Assembly (NCBI GenBank): GCA_903837595.1
Contig: CAILVI010000317.1
Location: forward strand, 1 to 45,849
Direction of reading: 5' to 3'
DNA: 45,849 bases
DNA from: an uncultured Thiodictyon sp.
Lineage (GTDB): Bacteria > Pseudomonadota > Gammaproteobacteria > Chromatiales > Chromatiaceae
The position numbers and the translations under genes are program-made. Under the pieces are notes generated by a model that worked only from the letters and a program-made list of their open reading frames with translations, did no database searches and was not told where the DNA came from. Below are positions 1 to 8,418 of the stretch, piece after piece (within the stretch, counting starts at the first letter, position 1; every line of letters starts with the position of its first letter).

Positions 1-524
1 GTATAACTGCATTAGCTTGCGGACTTCACAAAATAATTGAGTCGTTGGGAACTGAGTTTAGAATTGAATTTGCGAAATAGATTGCGAAGCCAGGTGCTCT
101 ACAAACGTTTCCGTTGAGGTACTTATCTGCCGTTATAATGACTAAGCACTTAGGTTCATGCGCGCCGCACTGATCTCCGTGCGTGGTACGTCTGTTCCTG
201 GTCAAACAGAAAATCCAGCGTCAGACGCGGTGGTCGATACTTTCGTTCAACGATTTGGTCATGGCCCTGCGCCGTCTGCTACCCCGTCGCCGGCTCACCG
301 CCGAAGACTCGGCGGAGATCATCACCAGGCGCCAGAGGCGGCGGAAGCAGGACAACGATTCTCACGCCCGCAGGACTGCTGCGGCCTTGGAATGAATCTG
401 CCAAGTACAATCAAAATCGCGCAAAGATTCCGCACTCTTGATTATCCGCTTCCGCGCATCGTATTCAAGCGAAACATGCCAGGCGCTTCCGGCAGACCTG
501 GGTAGTGACGTCGAAATCATCATC
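1..524. other. Left-edge stretch without a supported gene
   Basis: The first 150 bases are visibly richer in A and T than the rest of the window. Two short overlapping open frames on the plus strand (158-505 and 183-395) have no recognisable family and no convincing ribosome binding site. The basic 183-395 frame could be a relic of a mobile gene, but I cannot name a family. The stretch lies downstream of the minus-strand operon that ends at 525. I see no clear terminator hairpin. Confidence 0.4.
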
Positions 525-1196
525 TCAGCCATTATCGAGGAGGTACATTACGCGCCCTTTGGCCGGATTGCCAACTAGAAGTGATCCAGCCTCGACGTCG
601 TGAGTTACAGTAGACCCAGCAGCGACACGACACCGCGTGCCGATCCTGACACCTGGATTCACACCAACATGAGTTCCCAGAAAGACCTCTTCCTCAAGCA
701 CCACGCAGCCAGTGATCGCGGAGTATGGGCACAAGGTTGAGAAGGCCCCAATATGCGCGTCATGACCACAGGACGCGTATACATTGAGCGTCACATGGTT
801 TCCAAGGCTGGAGTCTATTCCGGTCAGGGAAAATGGGGCCATCACAATTCCGGCGCAAAGCGAGGCTGAGGACGCAACGTAGGCTGTCGGGTGAATGACG
901 TTCGTCCAATGCGTTACACCGGAGAGGAGCGCGACAGATCTCCGCTTCTCAGCAGGATTTCCGATACCCGTCACATAGGCGAATTCGGATCGAGGCTTGT
1001 GACTTTCGAGTGCGTCAACAAAGTCGATATTGAGATTGAATGCACTGATATGGTCGCCCGGTTTCTGACCTAAGTCGATGAAGCCCGCAACTCGGTCAAA
1101 GCTGGCTTGACGGCCATCCGCCAACTGATCCAGCGCATACGCATACACCTCACGGCCCATCGGGCCTGCACCGACGATGACCAGGCTTCTACCCAT
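525..1196 (-). CDS. NeuD-family sugar/acyl O- or N-acetyltransferase
   Basis: A 223-residue protein with the two-part NeuD/PglD layout. The N-terminus is Rossmann-like with a glycine-rich loop (VIVGAGPMGREVY, residues about 6-18). A left-handed beta-helix of hexapeptide repeats follows (about residues 100-215), with turns such as LGTHVGVNPGVRIG and an ending of the GNPAK type. Family members move an acetyl group from acetyl-CoA to an amino or hydroxyl group of a sugar, often during nonulosonate or bacillosamine-type synthesis. It is the last gene of the minus-strand operon, about 55 bases beyond the decayed acpS-like gene. It may cap or decorate the operon's product, but the substrate is unknown. 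The family is well supported; the acceptor cannot be read from sequence. Confidence 0.82.
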   Translation of the reverse strand: MGRSLVIVGAGPMGREVYAYALDQLADGRQASFDRVAGFIDLGQKPGDHISAFNLNIDFVDALESHKPRSEFAYVTGIGNPAEKRRSVALLSGVTHWTNVIHPTAYVASSASLCAGIVMAPFSLTGIDSSLGNHVTLNVYASCGHDAHIGAFSTLCPYSAITGCVVLEEEVFLGTHVGVNPGVRIGTRCRVAAGSTVTHDVEAGSLLVGNPAKGRVMYLLDNG

Positions 1197-1250
1197 GCTG
1201 GACTCCTCATAGCTTTAATCAAACTGTACTATTGAAAATTTATGGCCTTA

Positions 1251-1655
1251 TCAGGGCATCGCCCCGCCTATCAATGTCGCCCTAAGGATTTCCTCTGCTC
1301 CCAACCGAGGCCGATTTCCATCAATAGCCATAGCAATGGCAAGCGCCCCACGGTGTGCGATTGACACATCCACTACCACCCAACACTCACTCACCAAGCC
1401 TGAGGCACTTATTAGGGGGCGGCCGGAGGACCCTGTCCCTATCTCAATCTCGAGCAATGACAGCCGCAGGCTCTTGGAGCAGGCCTTGGCCGCCGCCTTG
1501 AGTCACCAACGCCTAGCACGACTCTCCGACGAAGGGGCTTAGCTGTCACAATGCGCGGTGTCCTTGACAGAGAGTAGCCGCAGATCGCCCTGCGCAAACC
1601 TAGTTACCACATCAATGTCGACTCCCACTCCCGGAGTCTGGTCAAGATCGCTCAA
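1251..1655 (-). pseudogene. Decayed holo-ACP synthase (AcpS-like) remnant
   Basis: Two frames carry pieces of an AcpS-type phosphopantetheinyl transferase. The upstream piece (about 1655-1545) contains GVGVDIDVVTRF, matching the AcpS N-terminal G-G-D metal-binding motif, and then stops. The downstream piece contains LKAAAKACSKSL, resembling the KEA..KAL helix. It is preceded by an in-frame TGA at 1503-1505 and followed by SGRPLI and VVDVSIAHRGALAIAMA, resembling the GRP and VSLSH segments. A frameshift plus the stop makes an intact enzyme impossible. It lies directly after the LuxC-type gene, in an operon that contains an acyl carrier protein, which is where a dedicated transferase would be expected. 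The glutamate of the KEA motif also appears to be alanine. The start position is approximate. Confidence 0.68.
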
Positions 1656-1693
1656 GAGGTTCGAGAATTGCTCAATATCAAGGAATAAGCCAT

Positions 1694-2983
1694 TCACCCC
1701 AGTGCCCCCCTTACAGAGATCGTAACTTTGCGAGTCAGCTCTGTAAGTAGGTCGTAGCCGTCCCAGAACCGACTAAACCGCAGAGCCTGCCCGAACGGAA
1801 CAATGCGGTCGATTCCTCGCCCGCGAAGATCGCTGACCAGCTTTGTGATCTCTTGCTCAGGAATCCCGAAGGTTGTGAGTGTCTGATCGGCACGTCTAAC
1901 GTGACTCACAATCTCGTTCAACTGCGAAACGTGGAGCTGATAGAAAAGCCCCGCTCCACAGAACTCCCCGCGCACGTCGGGGAACGACGACATGTCGAGA
2001 ACGGTCAATGTGTTGTCCTGCGCACTGTAGCCAGAGACTTCGGCGTCGATCATTGTGCTATAGGACTGCCCAAGTTTGGCGATGGCGGTTGAAGTATCCA
2101 CTGAGTAGGCCTTCGCATGCGCTACCCCGCGAACACGGCTGAAGAAGTCATTAGCGGACGGCCCCGGGTCCCGCTTGCCGACCCACAGAAGCAACCGCGG
2201 CGAAGAGCAACCTAGCTGGTCAAACCAGTAAGCGTCATTGAAGAACAAATCCGCGAGCCGTCCGCGCTCCCGTGTGTCAAGTGACTGATAGGCTTCGATC
2301 CCAATCGCTGCCATCGAAAAACGATCGGCGAACACCACTTCGGTAGCGTGCGGAGGAATCGGGATTGACCGAATCCTATTGACAGTAACATCGCCACCCC
2401 AGATGACTCGAGTGTCGGAAACGGCAGAGATCGCCGCAGTCACAGAATCATCGTGCCCGTAAGTGACCATGACCGACGAGTCGGCGACGGTCCGGTGATT
2501 GACTAGGGCTTCACAGATCGTCTCGATTATCAGGTTAGACTGCTCCGTTGCGCGCGAAGAGAGTCTGACGATGTTGCGGTTTCCAACCAACGTGGAGAGC
2601 ACCCAAGAGTATACGAATAGAGTATCTACATTAGACGGCGGAATGTGGAACACTGTGCCCCGGGGCATCAGAACGAAACCCTCGGACTCGAGTTTCGAAA
2701 ACGCTACGTTCATGCGATGGATTTCTGCCTTCCTCATCCAGTAGGCCAGCGCCTGCGTTTCCGCAAGACCGCGGCCCGCCCGTGCCAGCCTGCGGGACAG
2801 GTCGGCAATGAACTCCGTGCGCGACTGATCGAATGGAGTGACTACCGGCGCCTGATTCAGGCGATCCAGAATTTCGCTCAGGTCTACCGACCGCTGCGCC
2901 GGGAGAACCTCCTGCACATGAAGTGGGCGCTTCGTGCGGGGTATATCGCACAATTGGCTTTCTTCTTGACCCAGCGTAGTCAT
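1694..2983 (-). CDS. LuxC-type acyl-CoA/acyl-protein reductase
   Basis: A 429-residue member of the LuxC aldehyde-dehydrogenase-like family, which reduces an acyl thioester to the free aldehyde with NADPH. Supporting segments are MPRGTVFHIPPSNVDTLF, the nucleotide-fold region VGNRNIVRLSSRATEQS, VIWGGDVTVNRIR, and the catalytic cysteine in FDQLGCSSPR (about residue 259 from the chosen start). I chose the ATG at 2983 because it overlaps the stop of the upstream LuxE-type gene as ATGA, like other junctions in this operon. An upstream ATG at 3022 would add 13 residues with no support. Together with the LuxE-type and ligase genes it should form an acid-to-aldehyde module. No luxAB is present, so the aldehyde probably feeds biosynthesis rather than light emission. 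Confidence 0.88.
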   Translation of the reverse strand: MTTLGQEESQLCDIPRTKRPLHVQEVLPAQRSVDLSEILDRLNQAPVVTPFDQSRTEFIADLSRRLARAGRGLAETQALAYWMRKAEIHRMNVAFSKLESEGFVLMPRGTVFHIPPSNVDTLFVYSWVLSTLVGNRNIVRLSSRATEQSNLIIETICEALVNHRTVADSSVMVTYGHDDSVTAAISAVSDTRVIWGGDVTVNRIRSIPIPPHATEVVFADRFSMAAIGIEAYQSLDTRERGRLADLFFNDAYWFDQLGCSSPRLLLWVGKRDPGPSANDFFSRVRGVAHAKAYSVDTSTAIAKLGQSYSTMIDAEVSGYSAQDNTLTVLDMSSFPDVRGEFCGAGLFYQLHVSQLNEIVSHVRRADQTLTTFGIPEQEITKLVSDLRGRGIDRIVPFGQALRFSRFWDGYDLLTELTRKVTISVRGALG

Positions 2984-4131
2984 CGTCTGCCTGCTCGATC
3001 CGAGGCATGGGTGTCCGAACAACCTCTGAGCTCAGACCTGGGCACGCGACCGAGTATTTGTAGCCGCTTCCCGGCCCAACCACTCGTTGGGTCTCCGGTT
3101 CCATGCACAACCCCAAGGTCTTCTGTCAGCAAAACGTGTCCGGGATAGGAGCGCGGGAGAACCGAAAGCACCTCGACGACTCCCGGCGTTCCGTCTGGAG
3201 CCGGTTCCCACGTCTGCGGATCTCGGATAATCACTTCCGCGAAATTCGGCGGGTATAGGAAGTTGTCGTCGCCTTCGAGGAATACCGAGCCGACCTGCTC
3301 GACCATGCCGTAGAAGTTGTGGACACGACCAAGCCCGGTTGCCTCCTTGAGCGCAGACTTGAACTCTACGTTGCCAACGGCCTCTTCGGCCAGTGCCTTC
3401 CAACCCCCGGAATGAATAAGTGTCCCGTTTGACAAATTCGGAAAGGCGCCGGCGCTGGTCAGCGCCCGCAGGAAGTACTGCCAAACCATAAAGGTGAAGC
3501 CGAAGAGCAGTATCGGCTCCTCGGCATGGCGCGCGAGAAACGCTTCGAGTCCCGGTAGGTCGAGCTCCATCTCATCATTCAGAGCATAAAAGTGGCGGCG
3601 ACCAAAAGGTAACATCCCCAGGACCCCTGCCCCACGGGCCGAGAACCTCTTGCGGTCTTTCACCACATTGGGAGTGTCGATGATGACCATCGGATGCCTT
3701 TGGTTACCCAGGACACGCGCCATCACCGCCGCAAGCGCCTTAGACTGCAGGTCAGCCGTCGTCCGGTCCAGAATGACCTGCGAGACAGCTTGGCCGGTCG
3801 TGCCCGAAGACGTCATCACCTTGAAGACCTGATCTTCGGGAACGCTAGACAGGCGGTGCGTCTTGAACAATGAGACGGGAAGATAGGGCAGTGCCTCAAG
3901 GGACGTATAGCCTGATTGGGGCGCGCCCAAGGCGTCCATAATCTTTCGGTACGGTTCGCATGCGATCCTATGCTGCGAGGTCATCCGCTCAAACTCCGAA
4001 AGAAGCAGTTGCTGCTTCTCATCCTGCGGGATCGAGAACTGGGGCCTGGTGAAGAGCTCGCTGAGCCCGGCCGATATCAGGGTACCTGCCGCCTTCGAAT
4101 CCGCTGCGGCCCCCGGCCTCGTCGCAGTCAT
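2980..4131 (-). CDS. LuxE-type acyl-protein synthetase
   Basis: A 383-residue protein of the LuxE/acyl-protein synthetase family, related to AMP-forming ligases. The phosphate-loop-like motif MTSSGTTGQAVSQV is present (about residues 106-119). A family segment VHNFYGMVEQVGSVFLE lies near residue 280, where AMP-forming enzymes carry their second adenylate motif. In the lux system LuxE activates a fatty acid as acyl-AMP and hands it to LuxC. Here a full-length AMP ligase and an ACP are encoded next door, so this protein might instead act in acyl transfer to the reductase. Start and stop each overlap neighbouring genes by four bases (ATGA), implying translational coupling. Confidence 0.86.
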   Translation of the reverse strand: MTATRPGAAADSKAAGTLISAGLSELFTRPQFSIPQDEKQQLLLSEFERMTSQHRIACEPYRKIMDALGAPQSGYTSLEALPYLPVSLFKTHRLSSVPEDQVFKVMTSSGTTGQAVSQVILDRTTADLQSKALAAVMARVLGNQRHPMVIIDTPNVVKDRKRFSARGAGVLGMLPFGRRHFYALNDEMELDLPGLEAFLARHAEEPILLFGFTFMVWQYFLRALTSAGAFPNLSNGTLIHSGGWKALAEEAVGNVEFKSALKEATGLGRVHNFYGMVEQVGSVFLEGDDNFLYPPNFAEVIIRDPQTWEPAPDGTPGVVEVLSVLPRSYPGHVLLTEDLGVVHGTGDPTSGWAGKRLQILGRVPRSELRGCSDTHASDRAGRR

Positions 4132-5567
4132 ATGCGATCAGCTCTTGCGCCGGCTGATCGCGCCAAGCCGGTGTAGTCGGGTTTGCCGCTGGGCAGTAAC
4201 GGGATCGCCGCTATGGTGCGCACCTCAATAAGCATGGGCGGGACCCGAAGCTGAGCCGCAAGCCCCTTCCTCAAATCGGACGCCTCAGCAGGGTCGATTC
4301 CCGTTGCGAACAACACCACCTTTTCGTCGTCGCAGCTCACAGCGATAATCTCCCTAGGAACGACGGACAAGCCGCCCGCAATCTGTTCGATCTCGTCTAG
4401 GGAGACGCGAGAACCCGCAAGTTTGCAGATGCGCTTGGACCGGCCGGTCAAGTAGAGAAACCCCTCATCGTCCAAGTAGCCAAGATCTCCCGTTACCAGG
4501 ACCCGACCATGGGTTGCCCCCAGGGTCAGATCATCCCGGCCCTCGGCATAGCCCATCATCACGTTTGGACCGCAGTAGACAACCTCACCGACCTGCCCGG
4601 TGGCCAATTCCTCCCCTCCTGGGCTACAGACCACGAACTCACTACCTCTCATCGCCAGCCCGACCGAGCCAAGCTTCGTCGGAAGATTAGTCGAGGGCAT
4701 ACACGACATCCTGGGTGAGGCCTCTGTCTGGCCGTACATCACGATAAACTGTCCACCTCGGCGCGCCATCACATCGTGGAAGAAACCTATGAGCGTCGGC
4801 GCAAGCCGCCCACCGGCTTGAATGAGCGCCCGAAGCTTGGGAAGCTCGCGCGACTCGAAACCCAGCCGCTTCAGCATAGTGTAGGTAGTGGGCACTCCGG
4901 GCAGGAAGGTCACTCCATGCCTGTGAAGACTGGACCAGAAGGCCTCCTCAATGACGCTCGACGAGGTGACTAGCACCGATGATCCTGCCAACGCATGGGA
5001 AGTGATCACGGACATGCCGAAGGAGTAGAAAAGGGGAAGCACCGTCACGGCCCTATCCGTCTCAATAATGCCGAGAGAGTGAACGATCTGTTCGGCGTTC
5101 GCCCGGATGTTCGCTGATGAAAGACGCACGAACTTTGGGCTACCCGTCGATCCGGAAGTGGTCAGTAGAACCGCAAGATCCCCATGTAGCTCAGGTCCGA
5201 ACTCGGAGGCGAGCCAGACCGACTGCTCAATGATCCGCCCGCTCGGCCCAAGCGGCGAGGCGAGATGTTCGCCCAAGTGCCTACCGGCAGGATCGATTAT
5301 CATGTCAGGCCGGTACCGGTCTATAAGACGAGCTACTGTGGGCCATTCGCTGCCAGCGTCGATCAAGGCAACCGGAAATCGTGCTTCCAAGAGCGCGAGG
5401 AACCAGAATGCAGCGTCCATTGTGCCGTCCGCAAGGAGGAAAGCAAGCCCTCGGGGCATCTCCCCTATCGGCTCACCCCGATCACGAATCGCCCCAACCG
5501 TTACTACATTACCCGAGGACGCCTCAATAAGCACCTCGTGGTCACTATCAAGGTGGTCCAGGAGCAT
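4128..5567 (-). CDS. AMP-forming acyl-CoA/acyl-ACP ligase
   Basis: A 479-residue ANL-superfamily enzyme. It has the P-loop LLTTSGSTGSPKFVRL (about residues 134-149), the adenylate motif MYGQTEASPRMS, the hinge region TGDLGYLDDEGFLYLTGR and the C-terminal lysine motif LPSGKPDYTGL. It should activate a carboxylic acid as acyl-AMP and load it on a thiol, either CoA or the adjacent carrier protein. It starts three bases after the acyl carrier protein stop and overlaps the LuxE-type gene by four bases, which favours loading of that carrier. It is somewhat shorter than many acyl-CoA synthetases of about 500-550 residues, but all core motifs are present. Chain length and acid type cannot be read from sequence. 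Confidence 0.88.
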   Translation of the reverse strand: MLLDHLDSDHEVLIEASSGNVVTVGAIRDRGEPIGEMPRGLAFLLADGTMDAAFWFLALLEARFPVALIDAGSEWPTVARLIDRYRPDMIIDPAGRHLGEHLASPLGPSGRIIEQSVWLASEFGPELHGDLAVLLTTSGSTGSPKFVRLSSANIRANAEQIVHSLGIIETDRAVTVLPLFYSFGMSVITSHALAGSSVLVTSSSVIEEAFWSSLHRHGVTFLPGVPTTYTMLKRLGFESRELPKLRALIQAGGRLAPTLIGFFHDVMARRGGQFIVMYGQTEASPRMSCMPSTNLPTKLGSVGLAMRGSEFVVCSPGGEELATGQVGEVVYCGPNVMMGYAEGRDDLTLGATHGRVLVTGDLGYLDDEGFLYLTGRSKRICKLAGSRVSLDEIEQIAGGLSVVPREIIAVSCDDEKVVLFATGIDPAEASDLRKGLAAQLRVPPMLIEVRTIAAIPLLPSGKPDYTGLARSAGARADRI

Positions 5568-5570
5568 AGT

Positions 5571-5816
5571 TTACGAGAAGCTGACGCCGTAATTGGTGAG
5601 GATCTCCTTGGTTATCTCGAAGCTCGACATACCGATTACGTCTTTGATCTCCAGCATAATATCGAATGCATCTTCGATTTGAGCAACCACCTGCATGTGT
5701 GCAACCGAATCCCATTGGGGGATGCTTCGATAGGCCAGTACTGCCCAATCCACGTCATCTCCGTCTATGCCCAAGCCCTCGATGAATGCCTGCTTGAGAG
5801 TGTCTTCAGCTGTCAC
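5571..5816 (-). CDS. Acyl carrier protein
   Basis: An 81-residue acidic four-helix carrier protein. The phosphopantetheine attachment serine lies in QWDSVAHMQVVAQIEDAFDI (serine about residue 37), matching the DS(L/V) motif of carrier proteins, with the usual acidic helix after it. It is encoded between the transketolase C-subunit and the acyl ligase and probably carries the substrate of the ligase and LuxC/LuxE steps. The AcpS-like gene downstream is broken, so activation of this carrier must rely on another phosphopantetheinyl transferase in the cell. Confidence 0.85.
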   Translation of the reverse strand: MTAEDTLKQAFIEGLGIDGDDVDWAVLAYRSIPQWDSVAHMQVVAQIEDAFDIMLEIKDVIGMSSFEITKEILTNYGVSFS

Positions 5817-5861
5817 TTAACTCTTTTCCCATTATTGATCAGATGAGTGCAAAACCAGTCG

Positions 5862-6830
5862 TTACGCCGCACCACGAACCCATCGCTCGACGGCCGTGGC
5901 GATAACGTTGTCAACTAAACCGCATTGCTCAAGAGCGTACTCATATGAGCCTACCTTGGGAAACGCATCACAGACGCCGAGCCGAAGCAGCGGAGGTGCC
6001 GCCATAACGGCGGCCACGACTTCGGCGACCGCGCTACCCAGCCCGCCGATCACCGAGTGTTCCTCGATTGTCACGAGCGCAGCCGTCTGTCCGACAAGAC
6101 CATTGAGCACCAACTCGTCGATCGGTTTCAGGGTGTGCATGTTCACGACGCCTACCGATAGCCCTCGCGCCGTCAACTGGTTGGCAGCGCGGACGGCTAC
6201 AGATACCATGCTGCCAGTACCAATGAAGGTGACGTCTGTGCCAGATCGGAGCACCCGTGCCTCCCCGAGGTTGAAACTTGTCCCCTCTTGGTCGACGCAA
6301 GGCATCGAAGGCACCCCGCTCAGCCGTAAGTAGGTTGGGGCGAAAGACGCAGCGATTGCGTAGACTGCCGCGTAAACCTCACTGCAATCCGCAGGACTGA
6401 CGATCGTAAGATTCGGGATCGACCGGAGTACGCCAACGTCCTCCAAGGAGTAGTGGGTGTTACCGAACTGCCCCATGGCGAACCCAGCCCCGATTCCGAC
6501 AATCTTCACATTCTGCTGCATGTAACCGAGGTGATGTCGAACGAACTCGCAACTTCGCATCGCAGCGAAGTTCGCGAAGGTCGTGGCGAAGGGAATCCAG
6601 CCGTCGTCAGCAAGACCTGCGGCGATGCCCACCAGGTTCTGCTCAGCTATCCCGACGTTGAAGAATCGTTCAGGCATCTGGACCCTGAACCGCTCCATGC
6701 CTGACGTAATGGCTAGGTCCGCGGTAAGGCCGACGATGCGGTCGCTCTCTTTGGCGGCATCGAGAAGGGCCATTCCGAAAGTGCCCCTAGGACCGAGCCG
6801 CGAGAGCCCCCTACCGGATGGGATCTTCAT
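5862..6830 (-). CDS. Transketolase-like C-terminal subunit
   Basis: A 322-residue protein covering the pyrimidine-binding and C-terminal domains of transketolase as a separate subunit. Family segments include TFGMALLDAAKESDRIVGL, the glutamate motif FFNVGIAEQNLVGIAAGLA that activates thiamine diphosphate, PFATTFANFAAMRSCE, and a C-terminal Rossmann domain with EEHSVIGGLGSAVAEVV. It overlaps the N-subunit gene by four bases, so the two should assemble into one thiamine enzyme that moves a two-carbon ketol unit. Stand-alone split transketolases inside biosynthetic operons often serve special products rather than the pentose phosphate pathway. Here the likely acceptor is the aldehyde made by the LuxC-type reductase, which is an inference. 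Confidence 0.87.
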   Translation of the reverse strand: MKIPSGRGLSRLGPRGTFGMALLDAAKESDRIVGLTADLAITSGMERFRVQMPERFFNVGIAEQNLVGIAAGLADDGWIPFATTFANFAAMRSCEFVRHHLGYMQQNVKIVGIGAGFAMGQFGNTHYSLEDVGVLRSIPNLTIVSPADCSEVYAAVYAIAASFAPTYLRLSGVPSMPCVDQEGTSFNLGEARVLRSGTDVTFIGTGSMVSVAVRAANQLTARGLSVGVVNMHTLKPIDELVLNGLVGQTAALVTIEEHSVIGGLGSAVAEVVAAVMAAPPLLRLGVCDAFPKVGSYEYALEQCGLVDNVIATAVERWVRGAA

Positions 6831-7666
6831 GGCGCCGATGCCCGACGACCGACATCGCCGCAGGCGGTCTCAAACTGTCCCTCGGTCATAAGCCCGTGGT
6901 GCCACTCCGCGGCATCTTCCATAAACGATACGCCCTTGCCCTTCACCGTACTTGCCAAGATACAGCGCGGTCTCGTAGAGATTGGAGTCTGAAGGGCTAC
7001 GCGTAGCCCCGGGATCGAATGACCGTCGAGCGCGATTACGTCCCACCCGAAGCCTTCCCACATCCCACGGAGACTGCACGACATAATCTCCGCGGTACGG
7101 CCATCAGACTGTAGTCTATTGACGTCAACGATAGCGATCAACCGTGACAGACCGAAGTGGGCTGCAGACATGGCGGCTTCCCAGACTGAACCCTCGTTGG
7201 TTTCGCCGTCGCCCATCAGCACGTACACCCCTCTCTCACTCTTCATCATGCGAGCAGATAGCGCCAGTCCAACACCGAAGGACAACCCCATGCCGAGGGT
7301 GCCGCTGGAGAACTCGATACCGAGTTCCCGGTTTCTGACCGGCTGCCCCGGCAGGAGTGTTCCGTCCCTTTCGGCGGAGACCAGAAGCTCCTGATCTATG
7401 TAGCCGAATTCGTGCAGTGCGGCATATAACGCCAGACTACCGTGGCCTTTACTCAAGATCACGCGGTCACGCTCGCTGTTTAAGCGCTGATCTGGGGACT
7501 GCCTGACGCCGACACCGTACAAGACAGTCATGATCTCCACAAGGGACAGCGCAGGCCCGAAGTGCGCGCCATAGCCACCAGCGTTATGTCCGATGCTCAC
7601 AATCCACTTTCGGCAACGACCGGCTATCGCGGCCAATGCCTCGTCGGTTAAGCCTTCTGCACTCAC
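6827..7666 (-). CDS. Transketolase-like N-terminal (thiamine diphosphate) subunit
   Basis: A 279-residue protein equal to the diphosphate-binding half of transketolase. The thiamine diphosphate/magnesium motif GDGETNEGSVWEA continues to VDVNRLQ (GDG...N spacing of the family). Other family segments are GYGAHFGPALSLVEIM and VILSKGHGSLALYAAL. It has four-base ATGA overlaps with the dehydrogenase gene upstream and the C-subunit gene downstream, showing tight coupling. The pair has the size of split transketolases seen in special-purpose clusters. The donor is probably a ketose phosphate, and the acceptor is unknown. Confidence 0.87.
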   Translation of the reverse strand: MSAEGLTDEALAAIAGRCRKWIVSIGHNAGGYGAHFGPALSLVEIMTVLYGVGVRQSPDQRLNSERDRVILSKGHGSLALYAALHEFGYIDQELLVSAERDGTLLPGQPVRNRELGIEFSSGTLGMGLSFGVGLALSARMMKSERGVYVLMGDGETNEGSVWEAAMSAAHFGLSRLIAIVDVNRLQSDGRTAEIMSCSLRGMWEGFGWDVIALDGHSIPGLRVALQTPISTRPRCILASTVKGKGVSFMEDAAEWHHGLMTEGQFETACGDVGRRASAP

Positions 7667-8418
7667 GCCCGCATCCCGCCGTCCACCCGCAGGACCTGAC
7701 CACTGACGTAGGACGCCAATGGCGAGAGCAGAAAACAGATTGCCTCGGCAATCTCACTGGGCTGTCCGCGTCGGCCGAGGTCCGTGTTTCTCTCAACACC
7801 CGTAATGACTTCATCGGTCATACTCGCCAGCATTTCAGTGTCGGTCATGCCGGGAGCTATGCCGTTCACGCGGATTCCGAACGGGCCTAGCTCGCGCCCG
7901 GCGGCCCTGGTCAGCGTGCTTAGTGCGGCCTTGGATGGGCCATAGACCGACCGACCCGGATTGCCGTCGATTGCGGCGGTTGACGATATGTTCACAATGC
8001 TTCCGTTGCGATGCCGAGCCATCAGCCGCGCACAACCCTGCATCACGCTAAACGGCCCGAAAAAGTTGGTTTCAAATACCTCGCGCGCGGTATCGATCTC
8101 TGACATCTGAAACAGAGCGTTGTAGGTCACGCCCGCATTGTTGACCAACCCGGTAAGCGGTCTTTCGAGTTTCCGCACAAATAACATCATTTCCCTGATG
8201 GATTCGCCGTCTGTCAGGTCGAGGCTCACAGCAGATGCCACGACGCCGCACGCATCAGCCAGCGCCTGGAGTCGAACGGAGAACTCGTCGCCGCCACTAC
8301 GTGAAGCAGCGATCACATAAGCCCCATTGGCAGCAAGCGACTGGCACGTGGCCCAGCCTATGCCGCGGTTAGCGCCGGTAACGAGGATCGTCTGCCCCTT
8401 TAGAATGCGGTCACTCAT
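7663..8418 (-). CDS. Short-chain dehydrogenase/reductase (FabG-like), second of two
   Basis: A 251-residue classical short-chain dehydrogenase. The cofactor loop VTGANRGIGWA, the NNAGVTYNALF motif, the catalytic serine region VNISSTAAI and the YGPSKAALS tyrosine-lysine pair are all present, and the C-terminus (SGQVLRVDGGM) is FabG-like. I chose the ATG at 8418, which overlaps the upstream stop as TGATG; a start at 8478 would intrude 60 bases into the neighbour. It likely reduces a keto group, possibly a ketol formed by the split transketolase or a carrier-bound 3-keto acyl group. Confidence 0.87.
   Translation of the reverse strand: MSDRILKGQTILVTGANRGIGWATCQSLAANGAYVIAASRSGGDEFSVRLQALADACGVVASAVSLDLTDGESIREMMLFVRKLERPLTGLVNNAGVTYNALFQMSEIDTAREVFETNFFGPFSVMQGCARLMARHRNGSIVNISSTAAIDGNPGRSVYGPSKAALSTLTRAAGRELGPFGIRVNGIAPGMTDTEMLASMTDEVITGVERNTDLGRRGQPSEIAEAICFLLSPLASYVSGQVLRVDGGMRA

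Noticed and set aside
1694-4131. Bioluminescence (lux) operon
   Set aside because: LuxC- and LuxE-type genes are present but luxA, luxB and luxD are absent; the surrounding genes point to biosynthesis.
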